Positions 52,716 to 61,298 of a DNA stretch of 64,000 bases are shown here, piece after piece. The position numbers and the translations under genes are program-made. Position 1 is the first letter of the stretch, and every line of letters starts with the position of its first letter. Source of the stretch: a bacterium (GTDB lineage Bacteria > Verrucomicrobiota > Verrucomicrobiia > Verrucomicrobiales > Akkermansiaceae); the NCBI GenBank assembly GCA_018222765.1, contig JAAEZT010000007.1:102355-166354 (forward strand). Reading direction: 5' to 3'. Below the pieces are notes generated by a model that was not told the origin of the DNA, searched no databases, and saw only the letters and a list, made by a program, of their open reading frames with translations.

Positions 52716-53597
52716 ATGTTGAACCAATTTTTCCAGCGTGCTTGCTTCGGCATCGGTTCGTTTTCTTTTGCCTGCCTGCCTTCACTGATCGCCGGGGAGG
52801 AAATCCAGTTTCCTTCGTCGGTGAAGGGGAAATTTCATCGAGCAGAGCTCGTCCCGGTTAATGCCGATGGTTTGTATGTCACTATCGGGGTCGTGGGAGC
52901 GGATGTTTCGAAGGGGCAGTGCGACGGAAAATTCTATGAATTACTTGCTCAGGATCCTAAATCGCGGATGACCCTGCTTCGTGGACCTAAGGGCGCAAAG
53001 CCGGTCAGTTTCGCAAGCGGTCGAAATCTCAAGGGCGGAGACAGTCTGAAAAACCTCCCGAGCAAGAACGGAGAAACAATCACCAGCGCCGTCGTCGGAT
53101 GGGGAGCGACTTTTAGTGATCAACAACTGCCGCTGACATTTTTGCGGGTCAATCATTCCACGAATCCGATTCCAGGTCATCCTCTTCAGAATGATAAGGG
53201 CGAGGTCGTGGCGATTTGTCATCAGGCGACCAACGATTTGGGTAAGGGGACCTTTGCGATTCCTGCGGATGCCGTTCTTCGCAATCTCGCCAACTACAAG
53301 GTTTCAAAATCAATCGGTCACAGCTGGATGGGTCTTCACCTTGATGTCAGAAACACCGTGGCATTTGTGGAGGGGATTCGTCCGGACTCGCCGGCCAAGA
53401 AGTTTGGGTTTCAGAAAGGGGATGTTCTCCTTCAGGTTGGCGATTGGGAAGTGTCTGATTATTCCTCCGCGATCAATGCCTTCTATTACTTAATTCCTAA
53501 ACAGGAGGTCGAATTTAAGATTCTCCGTGGATTGGAAGTGAAGGCGATGAAGGTGATACCGGCTCTCTATCCCGGGTCCTCGGTCGAGAAGAAATAA
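52716..53597 (+). CDS. HtrA-like protein with degenerate protease domain and PDZ
   Basis: 293 residues from the ATG at 52716, with a signal peptide ('ACFGIGSFSFACLPSLIAG'). Residues about 30-195 align by pattern with a trypsin-like/DegP barrel, but the expected catalytic loop GNSGGP is replaced by 'NPIPGHPLQNDKGEVVAI', and no N-H-V histidine motif is seen near 'VNADGLYVTIGVVG'. Residues about 205-290 form a PDZ domain ('WMGLHLDVRNTVAFVEGIRPDSPAKKFGFQKGDVLLQVGDWEV'). It is probably an inactive protease-fold sensor or binder in the periplasm. It is the third gene of the sigma operon, 10 bp after the anti-sigma-like gene. Confidence 0.7.
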   Translation: MLNQFFQRACFGIGSFSFACLPSLIAGEEIQFPSSVKGKFHRAELVPVNADGLYVTIGVVGADVSKGQCDGKFYELLAQDPKSRMTLLRGPKGAKPVSFASGRNLKGGDSLKNLPSKNGETITSAVVGWGATFSDQQLPLTFLRVNHSTNPIPGHPLQNDKGEVVAICHQATNDLGKGTFAIPADAVLRNLANYKVSKSIGHSWMGLHLDVRNTVAFVEGIRPDSPAKKFGFQKGDVLLQVGDWEVSDYSSAINAFYYLIPKQEVEFKILRGLEVKAMKVIPALYPGSSVEKK

Positions 53598-53608
53598 CTG
53601 ATCGACCG

Positions 53609-54028
53609 ATGGCGACTTATCCAGCCAGCTTTTCGCTCCGTTCATCGGGGAAGGGCACTTATGAGATCACGCGGCAGATTGCTGGGGTTGTTGCCGATTC
53701 GGGTATCCAGACGGGCACCGTTACGGTTTTCGTGCAGCACACCAGCGCCAGTCTGGTAATTATGGAAAATGCCGACGCCAGCGCTCGTACCGATCTTCAT
53801 GCCTTTTTTGATCATCTTGTTCCGGAAGACACGCCTTACTTTATTCATACCTACGAAGGTCCGGATGACATGCCCTCCCACATTCGCATGGTGTTGAGTG
53901 GATGTAGCGAGGTTGTTCCTGTTATCGACGGTCGAATGACTCTGGGGACTTGGCAGGGGATCTTTCTCTTCGAGCATCGGGATCATCCGCATCAACGAAG
54001 TGTCGTGGTCATGGTGCAAGGGGATTGA
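53609..54028 (+). CDS. yjbQ: YjbQ/UPF0047 family protein
   Basis: 139 residues, the exact size of the family. Conserved blocks: 'GIQTGTVTVFVQHTSASLVIMENADASARTDLHAFFDHLVPED', 'EGPDDMPSHIRMVLSGCSEVVPVIDGRMTLGTWQGIFLFEHRDHPHQRSVVVMV'. The His residues of 'VQHTSAS' and 'DDMPSHI' line the presumed active site. E. coli YjbQ has weak thiamine-phosphate synthase activity; its true role is uncertain. It lies 11 bp after the HtrA-like gene and may be transcribed with it. Confidence 0.92.
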   Translation: MATYPASFSLRSSGKGTYEITRQIAGVVADSGIQTGTVTVFVQHTSASLVIMENADASARTDLHAFFDHLVPEDTPYFIHTYEGPDDMPSHIRMVLSGCSEVVPVIDGRMTLGTWQGIFLFEHRDHPHQRSVVVMVQGD

Positions 54029-54116
54029 GATTCATAAGGTTCAGTTGCGAAACTATTTAACTTGGCCAGCGACCTGCTACAGTTGTGTCCGGCGACATTG
54101 ATCGCCGACCAGAGGC

Positions 54117-54404
54117 ATGGCTGCGAAGAAGAAATCCACCACCAAGAAAGTTGCTGCCAAAAAGGTGAGCAAGAAAGCCGCCACTAAAAAAGTAGCGAAA
54201 AAAGCTGCTAAGAAGGTGCCCGCCAAGAAGGCCGCGGCCAAAAAAGTGGCCAAAAAATCTGCTAAGAAAGCGGGAAAGAAAACTCCCAGCAAAGCTGCCA
54301 TCACGGCCAAAGCTCTGGAGATTTACCTCAAGCGTAAGTCGTCTGGAAAGCCCGGAGACGAAATGTCAGATTGGCTCCAAGCTGAAAAGGCCTTAAGCAA
54401 GTAA
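54117..54404 (+). CDS. histone H1-like protein with DUF2934-like tail
   Basis: 95 residues. Residues 1-63 are almost only Lys, Ala and Thr/Val in AAKK/KKVAKKA-type repeats, as in eukaryotic H1 tails and bacterial Hc1/HctB/AlgP proteins. Residues 64-95 ('ITAKALEIYLKRKSSGKPGDEMSDWLQAEKAL') match the short DUF2934 helix pair ('IAxxAYxIWxxxGxpxGxdxxDWLxAExxL'). The protein should bind DNA through its basic part. A strong terminator follows. Codon use is biased by the repeats (AAG/AAA with GCC/GCT). Confidence 0.8.
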   Translation: MAAKKKSTTKKVAAKKVSKKAATKKVAKKAAKKVPAKKAAAKKVAKKSAKKAGKKTPSKAAITAKALEIYLKRKSSGKPGDEMSDWLQAEKALSK

Positions 54405-54429
54405 TTCCCATTCTCAATAATTAAAAGGG

Positions 54430-54463
54430 CCTCCTCCGTTATTTCCGGGGGAGGTCATTTTTT
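54430..54463 (+). terminator. Rho-independent terminator after the histone-like gene
   Basis: Arms CCTCCTCCG / CGGGGGAGG (9 bp, one T-G pair) around a TTATTTC loop, followed within 3 bases by six Ts. Confidence 0.8.
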
Positions 54464-54546
54464 GCTCGATGGTTACTTTAGGGGTGAGACTTCACAAATC
54501 GAAGGTGGCAATTGCGGAGTGACCCTGAATTCTTTATTCTCCAGAA

Positions 54547-55443
54547 ATGATCATTCGGGAACTTCGTGAAGGAGAGTGGGATTTACTTGCAGAGTTGATT
54601 TTCAATTCCACGAACGATTGGTATCGCCGGAATCTTAATCGCGCCTGTTTTCCGGGAGATGATTCGTCGGGTTGCCGGATCTTTCCCGAGGTTTATGAGG
54701 CTCTGGATCCGGGGTGTTGTTTGGTCGCTGAAATTGAAGGTGAAATAGCGGGATCTTGTTTTTATCATCTTCGGGAATCCCACCTGTCCCTGGGGATCAT
54801 GAATGCTTCGGCGAAATTCACCGGGCGGGGTGTTGCAAAGCGCCTGCTCGCGGAAGTGATCGATCGCGCGGAGGGACTTTCGGTGAGGTTGGTGTCGAGT
54901 GCGATGAATCTTGATTCCTTCTCGCTCTACACGCGGATGGGTTTTGTTCCGACGGCACTTTATCAGGACATGTATTTTCCCGAGGGCAAATTGATGCCGC
55001 TTTCGGATCTGGAGGTGAGAGAAGCGGAATTGAGAGATGTGGATGAGTTGGTGGAGCTTGAGGAAGAAATTTCCGGGATTCGGCGAAGAAAGGATTTTGT
55101 GCACTTCATTGAGAATGAGGTTGGAATTTGGCGGGGCTATGTTCACGAGGCCGGGGGAGAGATCCGCGGCTTTCTTTTTTCAGTCGACCATCCCGGAAGC
55201 CAAATGCTGGGCCCCGGGGTGATGCGAGACGACGAGATTGCCGCAGCCCTCATCGCGCGGGCGCTGGCGGATTTCGAGGGCGCGTCTCCTTTGATGCTGA
55301 TTCCGGCACAGGGAGGCTTGGTGCAGCGGCTTTACGATCGGGGCGCGAGGAATTGCGAATTACACGTGGCTCAGCAATTTGGGGGTAAAGTCGAAGCCCC
55401 AAATGGGATTGTGATGCCGACATTCATGCCGGAAACGGGCTAG
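54547..55443 (+). CDS. GNAT-family N-acetyltransferase (two GNAT-like halves)
   Basis: 298 residues. The first half (1-150) has an acetyl-CoA loop ('AKFTGRGVAKRLLAEVIDRAEG', R/Q-x-x-G-x-A type) and 'FSLYTRMGFVPTALYQDMYFP', the usual end of a GNAT domain. The second half (155-290) repeats the fold more weakly ('VREAELRDVDELVELEEEISGI', 'IAAALIARALADFEGASPLMLIPA', 'YDRGARNCELHVAQQFG'). Tandem GNAT proteins often have one inactive copy. The substrate is unknown. It stands alone between two terminator-like hairpins. Confidence 0.75.
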   Translation: MIIRELREGEWDLLAELIFNSTNDWYRRNLNRACFPGDDSSGCRIFPEVYEALDPGCCLVAEIEGEIAGSCFYHLRESHLSLGIMNASAKFTGRGVAKRLLAEVIDRAEGLSVRLVSSAMNLDSFSLYTRMGFVPTALYQDMYFPEGKLMPLSDLEVREAELRDVDELVELEEEISGIRRRKDFVHFIENEVGIWRGYVHEAGGEIRGFLFSVDHPGSQMLGPGVMRDDEIAAALIARALADFEGASPLMLIPAQGGLVQRLYDRGARNCELHVAQQFGGKVEAPNGIVMPTFMPETG

Positions 55444-55497
55444 CGCGGTCTGGAATCATCGAAAGAGAAGGGAAGTCCGTGAAGTATTGCTATGGCT

Positions 55498-55518
55498 CCC
55501 GCTTTACTGAGGCGGGAA
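55498..55518 (+). terminator. possible weak terminator after the GNAT gene
   Basis: Arms CCCGC / GCGGG with a 9-base loop, followed only by AAATTTG, 55 bp after the GNAT stop. No proper T-run, so it could equally be a leader hairpin of the next gene. Confidence 0.3.
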
Positions 55519-55538
55519 ATTTGTAATTATCCAACATC

Positions 55539-56981
55539 ATGACGATTAAATCAGCACTCTTTCTCGCCCTGGCTGCGACTATTCCTTTCGGGGGAATTCA
55601 GTCCGCAGATGCTCGAATCTGGACCGATAACCAAGGTCGCACCCTGTCGGGAGATTTTGTGCGCGTGAGCGACGGGAAGGTTTCCGTGAGACGTCCCAAT
55701 GGCAAAGTTGTTCAACTTCTGCTCGTTGGATTATCCAAGGTCGATCAGGAATTTGTTGCCAAGCAGGGAAATGCCGGTGGTGGTGAAGGTAGCTGGACGA
55801 GTTTCCGGGGGGCCTCTCGGACGGACCATTCTCCGGATAAAGGTTTATTGAAAAAGTGGCCCGATGGCGGGCCGAAGCTTCTTTGGCAATCGCAAGTCTG
55901 TGGAAAGGGATATAGCGGCCCCGCGATTGTAGACGGGAAGGTTTATTATACGGGAACGATCGATGGAAAGGCTAAGATCATTTGCCTCAATGTGGCCGAC
56001 GGCAAAGAAGTCTGGAGTTCGGATTTGGGTGATGATCCTGCCGATGGTTATAATACAGGATGGGGAAGCGGACCCCGTGGGACTCCGACGGTGAGTGACG
56101 GCGTGGTCTATGCGATTAGTGCGAATGGTTCTCTGACTGCGGTCGATGCTGCTAACGGAAAACGAAAGTGGAGTAAGGAATTTGTGAAGGACTTTGGCGG
56201 GAAGGTGTCCAAATGGGGGTATTCGGAATCGCCCTTGGTTGACGGAGATCAGTTGATTGTCACGCCAGGTGGAAAAGATGGCGCGATTGTGGCTCTTGAT
56301 AAGAAAACGGGGAAGACGATTTGGAGAAGTAAGGAGTTAACAGATGGAGCGGAGTATTCCTCGGTGGTCATCGCTGAGGTGAATGGGAAGAAGCAATACG
56401 TGCAACTATTCATGAAGACTCTTGCGGGTGTCGATGCCGAGACCGGGAAGCTGCTCTGGACTTCGAAATGGCCCAAGGGGCGCACGGCAGTGATTCCGAC
56501 TCCCATTTTTCATGACGGGAAAGTTTATATGACTTCCGGATATGGTGCTGGGTGCAAGCTGGTGGATATCTCAGGTGCGGAGGCGAAGGATGTCTGGCAA
56601 AATACTGAAATGAAAAATCACCATGGTGGAGTCGTGCTCCTTGATGGCTATCTCTACGGGTTTTCCGATGGCGCAGGCTTGGTCTGTCAGAACTTTGAAA
56701 CTGGCGAGAAAGTTTGGAGCGAGAGAGGAAAAGGGATTGGCAAGGGCGCGGTCCACTACGCAGATGGCCTTCTTTACTGTGTCGATGAAGATGAAGGTTC
56801 GGTCTTTATTGCCGAAGCAAGCCCAAAGGGATTCAGCGAAAAGGGAAGATTCCCAATGCCCAAAGAGACCGAACTTCGCAAGGGCACGAATGGCAAAGTC
56901 TGGACCCACCCTGTGGTCTTGGATGGTAAGCTCTACTTACGGGACCAGGACCTTGTCTTTTGTTACGACGTGAAGGGCTAG
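55539..56981 (+). CDS. exported SHD1 + PQQ-like beta-propeller protein
   Basis: 480 residues. A signal peptide (to about 26, 'GGIQSADA') is followed by an SHD1 domain (27-78, 'RIWTDNQGRTLSGDFVRVSDGKVSVRRPNGK') and an eight-bladed PQQ-like propeller (about 85-480). The propeller has tryptophan-docking repeats such as 'ADGKEVWSSDLG', 'ANGKRKWSKEF', 'KTGKTIWRSKEL', 'ETGKLLWTSKWP' and 'ETGEKVWSERG'. No PQQ-dehydrogenase calcium/Cys-Cys motif was seen, so it may be a non-catalytic binding propeller, as in BamB-like or PVC 'outer membrane biogenesis' proteins. It overlaps the convergent phosphoesterase gene by 4 bp. Confidence 0.8.
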   Translation: MTIKSALFLALAATIPFGGIQSADARIWTDNQGRTLSGDFVRVSDGKVSVRRPNGKVVQLLLVGLSKVDQEFVAKQGNAGGGEGSWTSFRGASRTDHSPDKGLLKKWPDGGPKLLWQSQVCGKGYSGPAIVDGKVYYTGTIDGKAKIICLNVADGKEVWSSDLGDDPADGYNTGWGSGPRGTPTVSDGVVYAISANGSLTAVDAANGKRKWSKEFVKDFGGKVSKWGYSESPLVDGDQLIVTPGGKDGAIVALDKKTGKTIWRSKELTDGAEYSSVVIAEVNGKKQYVQLFMKTLAGVDAETGKLLWTSKWPKGRTAVIPTPIFHDGKVYMTSGYGAGCKLVDISGAEAKDVWQNTEMKNHHGGVVLLDGYLYGFSDGAGLVCQNFETGEKVWSERGKGIGKGAVHYADGLLYCVDEDEGSVFIAEASPKGFSEKGRFPMPKETELRKGTNGKVWTHPVVLDGKLYLRDQDLVFCYDVKG

Positions 56982-57850
56982 GACTTGAACTCGCGGTCAG
57001 CCTGTTTGCGATAGCCGTTCAGGATGGCGGTCTGGTTGTCGAAGACCTCGAGGATGGAGTAGGAATTGTTTTCTGCGCCCTTTCCCTCGATGACCGCAGA
57101 GAGCGTGCAGTAGGGGATCTTGTTGATTACCGTGAGCTCGTTCTTGTGGCTATGGCCCTGGAAAACGGCGAGGACATTTTTTGAGTGTTCGAGGATCTTC
57201 CGGACTTCGAGACATTGTTTGATCGCGTAGCTGTGTTCAGGGGGGAGATCGAGTCGTTGATGGGCGAAAACGAGAGTGGGGAGTTTGTTCTCTTCGAGGT
57301 CTTTTTTGAGCCAGGCAATCTCTTCCGGCGGCATGTTGGGATCGTTCCATTGGGAATTATTCCGGCCGTAATGTTTCAGGTCCTTGGTGTAGCATGCATC
57401 GAGAATGACGAGATGAACTCCGTTGACATCAAAGGAATAGTGTCCTGATTTGCTGGCGGTCTTGGCGTGTTTAAAAAACTCCTCTTTGGTCAGGGTGTCG
57501 ACGCAGTGATTTCCTAGAACATAGTGGCAGGGAATGCCGGGTTCGTTCATGATGGGAACAATTTTTTTGAGATAGGAAAGCTCCTCATCCACCGTGGGCG
57601 CAGCATCGACGAGATCACCCAGAGAGACGATGGCGTTGGGTTTTTTTTCTTTGAACAGAGCCGAAAACTCTTTCGCTTTGGCCAGACTGTCCCGGTAAGC
57701 GCGAGATCCTCGTTGGGGCTTGTCCGCATAGTGGATGTCGGTGACAAGTCCGAGAGAGAGGAGCTTTTTTGGTGTGGAGCTCTTGTCCTGACCTAGAAGA
57801 TGTCCTCCCAGAGCGAGACTGCTGATGTGGGCAAACTGTCTGCGTTTCAT
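56978..57850 (-). CDS. metallophosphoesterase (calcineurin-like)
   Basis: 290 residues. Motifs: 'LVTDIHYADKPQRG' (D-x-H), 'AIVSLGDLVDAAPT', 'YVLGNHCVDTL' (GNH followed by C where D is usual), 'LVFAHQRL' and 'VFQGHSHKNEL'. The N-terminus 'MKRRQFAHISSLALGGHLLGQ' carries an RR pair and a short hydrophobic stretch and may be a Tat or twin-Arg-like signal. The fold and size fit purple-acid/ADPRibase-Mn-like phosphoesterases. The substrate is unknown. It ends in a 4-bp overlap with the propeller gene. Confidence 0.82.
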   Translation of the reverse strand: MKRRQFAHISSLALGGHLLGQDKSSTPKKLLSLGLVTDIHYADKPQRGSRAYRDSLAKAKEFSALFKEKKPNAIVSLGDLVDAAPTVDEELSYLKKIVPIMNEPGIPCHYVLGNHCVDTLTKEEFFKHAKTASKSGHYSFDVNGVHLVILDACYTKDLKHYGRNNSQWNDPNMPPEEIAWLKKDLEENKLPTLVFAHQRLDLPPEHSYAIKQCLEVRKILEHSKNVLAVFQGHSHKNELTVINKIPYCTLSAVIEGKGAENNSYSILEVFDNQTAILNGYRKQADREFKS

Positions 57851-58146
57851 GATTGGGGATCTTAGGCGGCTTTTTCCTCGAGTGACGAGGACTAATCAAA
57901 GCCAGATCCGAAAGATCGAATACGGCCTCTTTGGCATACGCGGGCGGAGTGTTAATGAGCGGATTGCACCTTCAAGAAGAGTTTATTTTCAGGGGCGGTC
58001 GCCTCGATTCAGCCCCCTTCGGTGAGGAGGGCGATCTCCGCCAGAGAGAGCCTATAAGGCAGAGCGGAGCGGTCAAGATCAGGGCTCCCGGAATGGAGGT
58101 GTTGCGTGATGATTTGTGATCGAGTTTTCGGAGGAAGGTATCTAGT
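57851..58146. other. gene-free divergent region
   Basis: About 296 bp between the phosphoesterase (minus) and the PI-PLC-like gene (plus). A plus-strand open frame of about 60 codons crosses it but has no recognisable features. It may contain another degraded gene, but nothing could be identified. Confidence 0.35.
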
Positions 58147-59196
58147 GTGGCGCGGATGAGGAAGATCTTGGGTAGAACGTGTGCTTTCCTATTCCTGATG
58201 ACCAACGGTCTGTGCGGGGAGGGGATTCGTCTGAATGAGATTCAGGTGATTGGAACTCATAATTCCTACCACCTCGCCCCTTCGGCCGGTAAGCTTAAGC
58301 TGATCAGACTTTTTAGTAAGCGGGGAGCGGAGGCCTGGGCGTATTCCCGGAAGCCTTTGGATCAGCAGCTTGAAGCTGGGCTGCGGCAGTTCGAGTTGGA
58401 CATCTTCGCAGATCCGGAAGGGGGGCGTTTTGGGACGAGCGAGGAGATGAAAAAGCCAGGCATGAAGGTGATCCATGTTCCGGGGATTGACGAGGGAACG
58501 GTGCACCCGACCTTGACCGGAGCCTTGCAGGCGGTGGAGAAATGGTCGGCGAAGAATCCCCGTCATGTCCCGATCATGATCCTGATCGAATTGAAGGATC
58601 GTGTGGAAATGCCACTTGCGCCAAGGCCGATTCCTTTTGACCGGAAGCAGATGGAAGCGGTGGAACAGGAAATCCTGAAAGTGTTCCGGAAAGAGAAGTT
58701 GATCACGCCCGATTTAGTGCGGGGTGATTCGGCATCCCTGAGAGAAGCGGTTTTGAAGAAGGGATGGCCGGAATTGGATTCGCTTCGGGGGAAGGTGATG
58801 TTTTGCCTCGATAACGAAGGGAAGCATCGGGAGATTTATTTGGAGGGGAATCCTACTCTCGAGAAGAGACTCTTGTTTGCCAGTGTGGCCAGGGAGCACC
58901 CGGCGGCCGCGTGGATGAAGCGGAATGATCCGGTGAGATCTTACGATGAGATTCGAACGCTCGTGAGCAAAGGATTCATTGTAAGGACTCGTGCTGATAC
59001 TGACACGAAGGAAGCGCGGGCTAATGATGGGAAACGCCGGGACAAGGCTTTGGCCAGCGGAGCTCAGTTTGTGAGCACTGATTTTCCCAGACCCGATCCC
59101 AAGTTGGGCGAATACGAGGTCGCCCTTCCCGGAAAGGTGGTTGCGAGGGTTAATCCGGTGTCGGGGAGGAGCAAGCAGGCAGGGGAAGTGGAATAG
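58147..59196 (+). CDS. Ca2+-dependent phosphatidylinositol-specific phospholipase C-like protein
   Basis: 349 residues with a signal peptide ('TCAFLFLMTNGLCG'). A TIM-barrel PI-PLC family of the calcium-dependent bacterial type: 'IQVIGTHNSYHLAPS' (catalytic His), 'LDQQLEAGLRQFELDIFADPEGG' (Glu/Asp metal site), 'MKVIHVPGIDEGTVHPTLTGAL', 'VPIMILIELKD', and 'GAQFVSTDFPRPDPKLGEYEVALPG' at the end. Such exported enzymes cleave phosphoinositides or related glycerophosphodiesters. It stands alone on this strand and converges with the next gene (58 bp). Confidence 0.8.
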   Translation: MARMRKILGRTCAFLFLMTNGLCGEGIRLNEIQVIGTHNSYHLAPSAGKLKLIRLFSKRGAEAWAYSRKPLDQQLEAGLRQFELDIFADPEGGRFGTSEEMKKPGMKVIHVPGIDEGTVHPTLTGALQAVEKWSAKNPRHVPIMILIELKDRVEMPLAPRPIPFDRKQMEAVEQEILKVFRKEKLITPDLVRGDSASLREAVLKKGWPELDSLRGKVMFCLDNEGKHREIYLEGNPTLEKRLLFASVAREHPAAAWMKRNDPVRSYDEIRTLVSKGFIVRTRADTDTKEARANDGKRRDKALASGAQFVSTDFPRPDPKLGEYEVALPGKVVARVNPVSGRSKQAGEVE

Positions 59197-59254
59197 AGCT
59201 TTTAGCCGCGAAAGCTCATGGATTTCCAGGCTTCCGACGGGGTCTCCGAAGTAA

Positions 59255-61018
59255 TTATCTCAGCACCTGCGCCGCTCTGGCCTGCGCTTCCGGGAGGGGG
59301 AGACCGGCTTTGGCGCCGGGGCGCTTGTGGCCGATGTGGGACATCCAGGATGGGGAGAGAACGCTTTGGCGTCTGCGGTAGAAGTCGACGAGGTCTTCGG
59401 GGAGCTCGGGAAGAGGTTCATCGAATAAGCTTTGATGGATCGCTTTGGCCATTGCACGATGCCCGGTTTTGTTGGGGTGAATACCGTCGCTGGAGAGAGA
59501 GAATTCGGGATTCTTTTGACGTTGGGCTTGTTGGAAATTGTTGATGGCAGTGTGGAGATCGACAACCGCTTCGACCCGGTGGGATTGTTTGACAATCCAG
59601 GCGGCATAAGGGCTGAGGACATCGCGGTCATAGTGTTCGTAGATGGACGTCCATGAAAACGAGGAAGCATCCGAAGAGACAAGAGCCTTCCGGGCGCCGG
59701 GAGCGAGGGGATCGAAGGGCGGAGGCGTGAGAAGGATGAGTTTGCAACCGGTTTTGTCTGCTTTGGCGATCAGGGTGTTGACGCCTCTCTGATAGGCCGC
59801 AAAGCGCTCTTCAGAGAAGGGATGGTAGATGCCGTCGTTCATCCCGTAGCAAGCGAAGATGAGGTCCGGTTTTGCTTTAGCGAGGGCGCGATCAAGGCGC
59901 TCCTGCAGGTTGGGTCTGGGAAAGGGATGTTTTGGTTCGGAGAGTCCGCAGAGGGTTTCGGAGGAAAGGCCGGCCGCAATGACTTCGGGAGCATGACCTT
60001 TGAGGTGCAGGGCGGCTTGCAGATCGTGGATGAAATGTCGGCTGGCGGTGATGGAATCACCAAGAAAGAGAATGCGGTTGGAGGCGAGGAGGACATTCTT
60101 TGATTTGTTGACTCCCCAAACATCCTCGAGGATGGGGACGATTTTTGGGTCGTGCTCGATGAGGGCGGCACAGTCGTAGGGTGTGATGTCGTTTTCGCCG
60201 AAGTAGGCTTCGGTGGTTTCCGCGAAATACTCCATCTGGTTGTTCATGGCGTAGGCCGGACCATGGTAGGTTTTAAGCGGCTGCCTGGGAACGCCCGTGC
60301 GACGGGGGACGTCGATGTAGGTTCCCGATTTCCTGGCGCGACGGTAGGCGAGGAAAATCTCCTGATGGTCGTCGCCGAGAATGTGGTTGTGATAGGCGTG
60401 GGAGAGCTCGTGGAGAGCGAGGTTGGGCATGCGCATCGTGTCCTGCTTGAATTGCGGGATGTTGGTATACTCGATGGTCTTGGAAAACTGAACCGGGAAG
60501 CCGTTGGCCTTGAGCCAGCCCGAGCTTGGGTGATGACAGGCACTGCTGTTTCCGTTTTTGGAGGGTGAGAACCAATGGGGCACCTTTTTCATGTAGTCGA
60601 CAGCAGGTGCGGGGACACGGTCGATGATGTCCTGGAGTTGGTTGCCGAGAAGATGAAGGGCGAGTTTTGTTTCCTCGGGATGATTCTTTTTAAGATCCTC
60701 ATGCACGAAAATGGTCCAGCCTTTGTGATTCTCGCCGGTGTATCCTTGCGGGGGAGGGAACTTGGGATGGTTTGCCGCGAGGAGATTGGCGGCGAGGACG
60801 TCGCGATAAGAGACAAGCGCCCTCATTTGCTTTTGATCGAGCTTGGCGAGGAATTCCTTGTTGGAAATCGCGCGGTGGGCGGCGAAGGCCTTTTTCCCCT
60901 CAAGATCGAGTTGATGAGCCGGATGCTTCGGGTGCTGCCTTTTGAAGAGGGAATAGGGAGTCAGTTCGGCAAAGGCAGCTCCTGTGAGGAGGATAGAAAG
61001 GCAGAGGTGTCGGATCAT
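59255..61018 (-). CDS. zinc-peptidase-like / SGNH hydrolase fusion
   Basis: 587 residues with a signal peptide (MIRHLCLSILLTGAAFA). Residues about 85-300 form a metallopeptidase-like domain: 'LALHELSHAYHNHIL' (His203-Glu204-x-x-His207) and, about 60 residues later, 'MEYFAETTEAYFGENDITPYD', the third-ligand block of lethal-factor/gluzincin-like families. Residues about 314-560 are an SGNH/GDSL esterase: 'RILFLGDSITAS' (nucleophile Ser), 'FACYGMNDGIY' (GxND) and 'LSSDGIHPNKTGHRAMA' (Asp-x-x-His). Both active sites look intact. The combination suggests a secreted two-activity enzyme acting on acylated glycoconjugates or glycoproteins, which is inference. It borders the cassette array. Confidence 0.75.
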   Translation of the reverse strand: MIRHLCLSILLTGAAFAELTPYSLFKRQHPKHPAHQLDLEGKKAFAAHRAISNKEFLAKLDQKQMRALVSYRDVLAANLLAANHPKFPPPQGYTGENHKGWTIFVHEDLKKNHPEETKLALHLLGNQLQDIIDRVPAPAVDYMKKVPHWFSPSKNGNSSACHHPSSGWLKANGFPVQFSKTIEYTNIPQFKQDTMRMPNLALHELSHAYHNHILGDDHQEIFLAYRRARKSGTYIDVPRRTGVPRQPLKTYHGPAYAMNNQMEYFAETTEAYFGENDITPYDCAALIEHDPKIVPILEDVWGVNKSKNVLLASNRILFLGDSITASRHFIHDLQAALHLKGHAPEVIAAGLSSETLCGLSEPKHPFPRPNLQERLDRALAKAKPDLIFACYGMNDGIYHPFSEERFAAYQRGVNTLIAKADKTGCKLILLTPPPFDPLAPGARKALVSSDASSFSWTSIYEHYDRDVLSPYAAWIVKQSHRVEAVVDLHTAINNFQQAQRQKNPEFSLSSDGIHPNKTGHRAMAKAIHQSLFDEPLPELPEDLVDFYRRRQSVLSPSWMSHIGHKRPGAKAGLPLPEAQARAAQVLR

Positions 61019-61242
61019 AGTGATGGCGGTGAAGATCTGAAGTTAGATGCAGTTCCTAATACCTCTGGTGCGCTTTGCAATGAAGTACAGATTTCAGTTC
61101 ATTATAGCCCACAAGAAATCAAGGCAGCCAAATAAAAAGGTCTGAAAAGCTTGCTAGACAAACAAACAGCTCTTCGCCAATGTGCCTAGCGAAGAAGGAA
61201 AAAGAGGGGAATTTGCCCTCGACCGTCATGCTAATAAATACT

Positions 61243-61249
61243 GTTCGGT
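61243..61249 (+). repeat. candidate recombination core at the left end of the cassette array
   Basis: GTTCGGT followed by AAA, identical over ten bases to the core at 61753-61762. It lies 50 bp before the first cassette ORF. No attC-like palindrome ends here, so it may be an attI-like or secondary insertion site. A hairpin (CTTCGC/GCGAAG) at about 61173-61195 precedes it but does not pair with the core. Confidence 0.4.
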
Positions 61250-61298
61250 AAAAAATGCTATGAAACCCACAAACATTCACACTGAACCACGTTAATCT

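Noticed and set aside
57931..58119. 62-codon plus-strand frame before the PI-PLC-like gene
   Set aside because: No ribosome-binding site, no recognisable domain, composition like non-coding DNA of the region.
61173..61195. CTTCGC/GCGAAG hairpin near the left cassette boundary as a third attC site
   Set aside because: Its arms do not extend to the GTTCGGT core at 61243 and the shared attC ends are missing.
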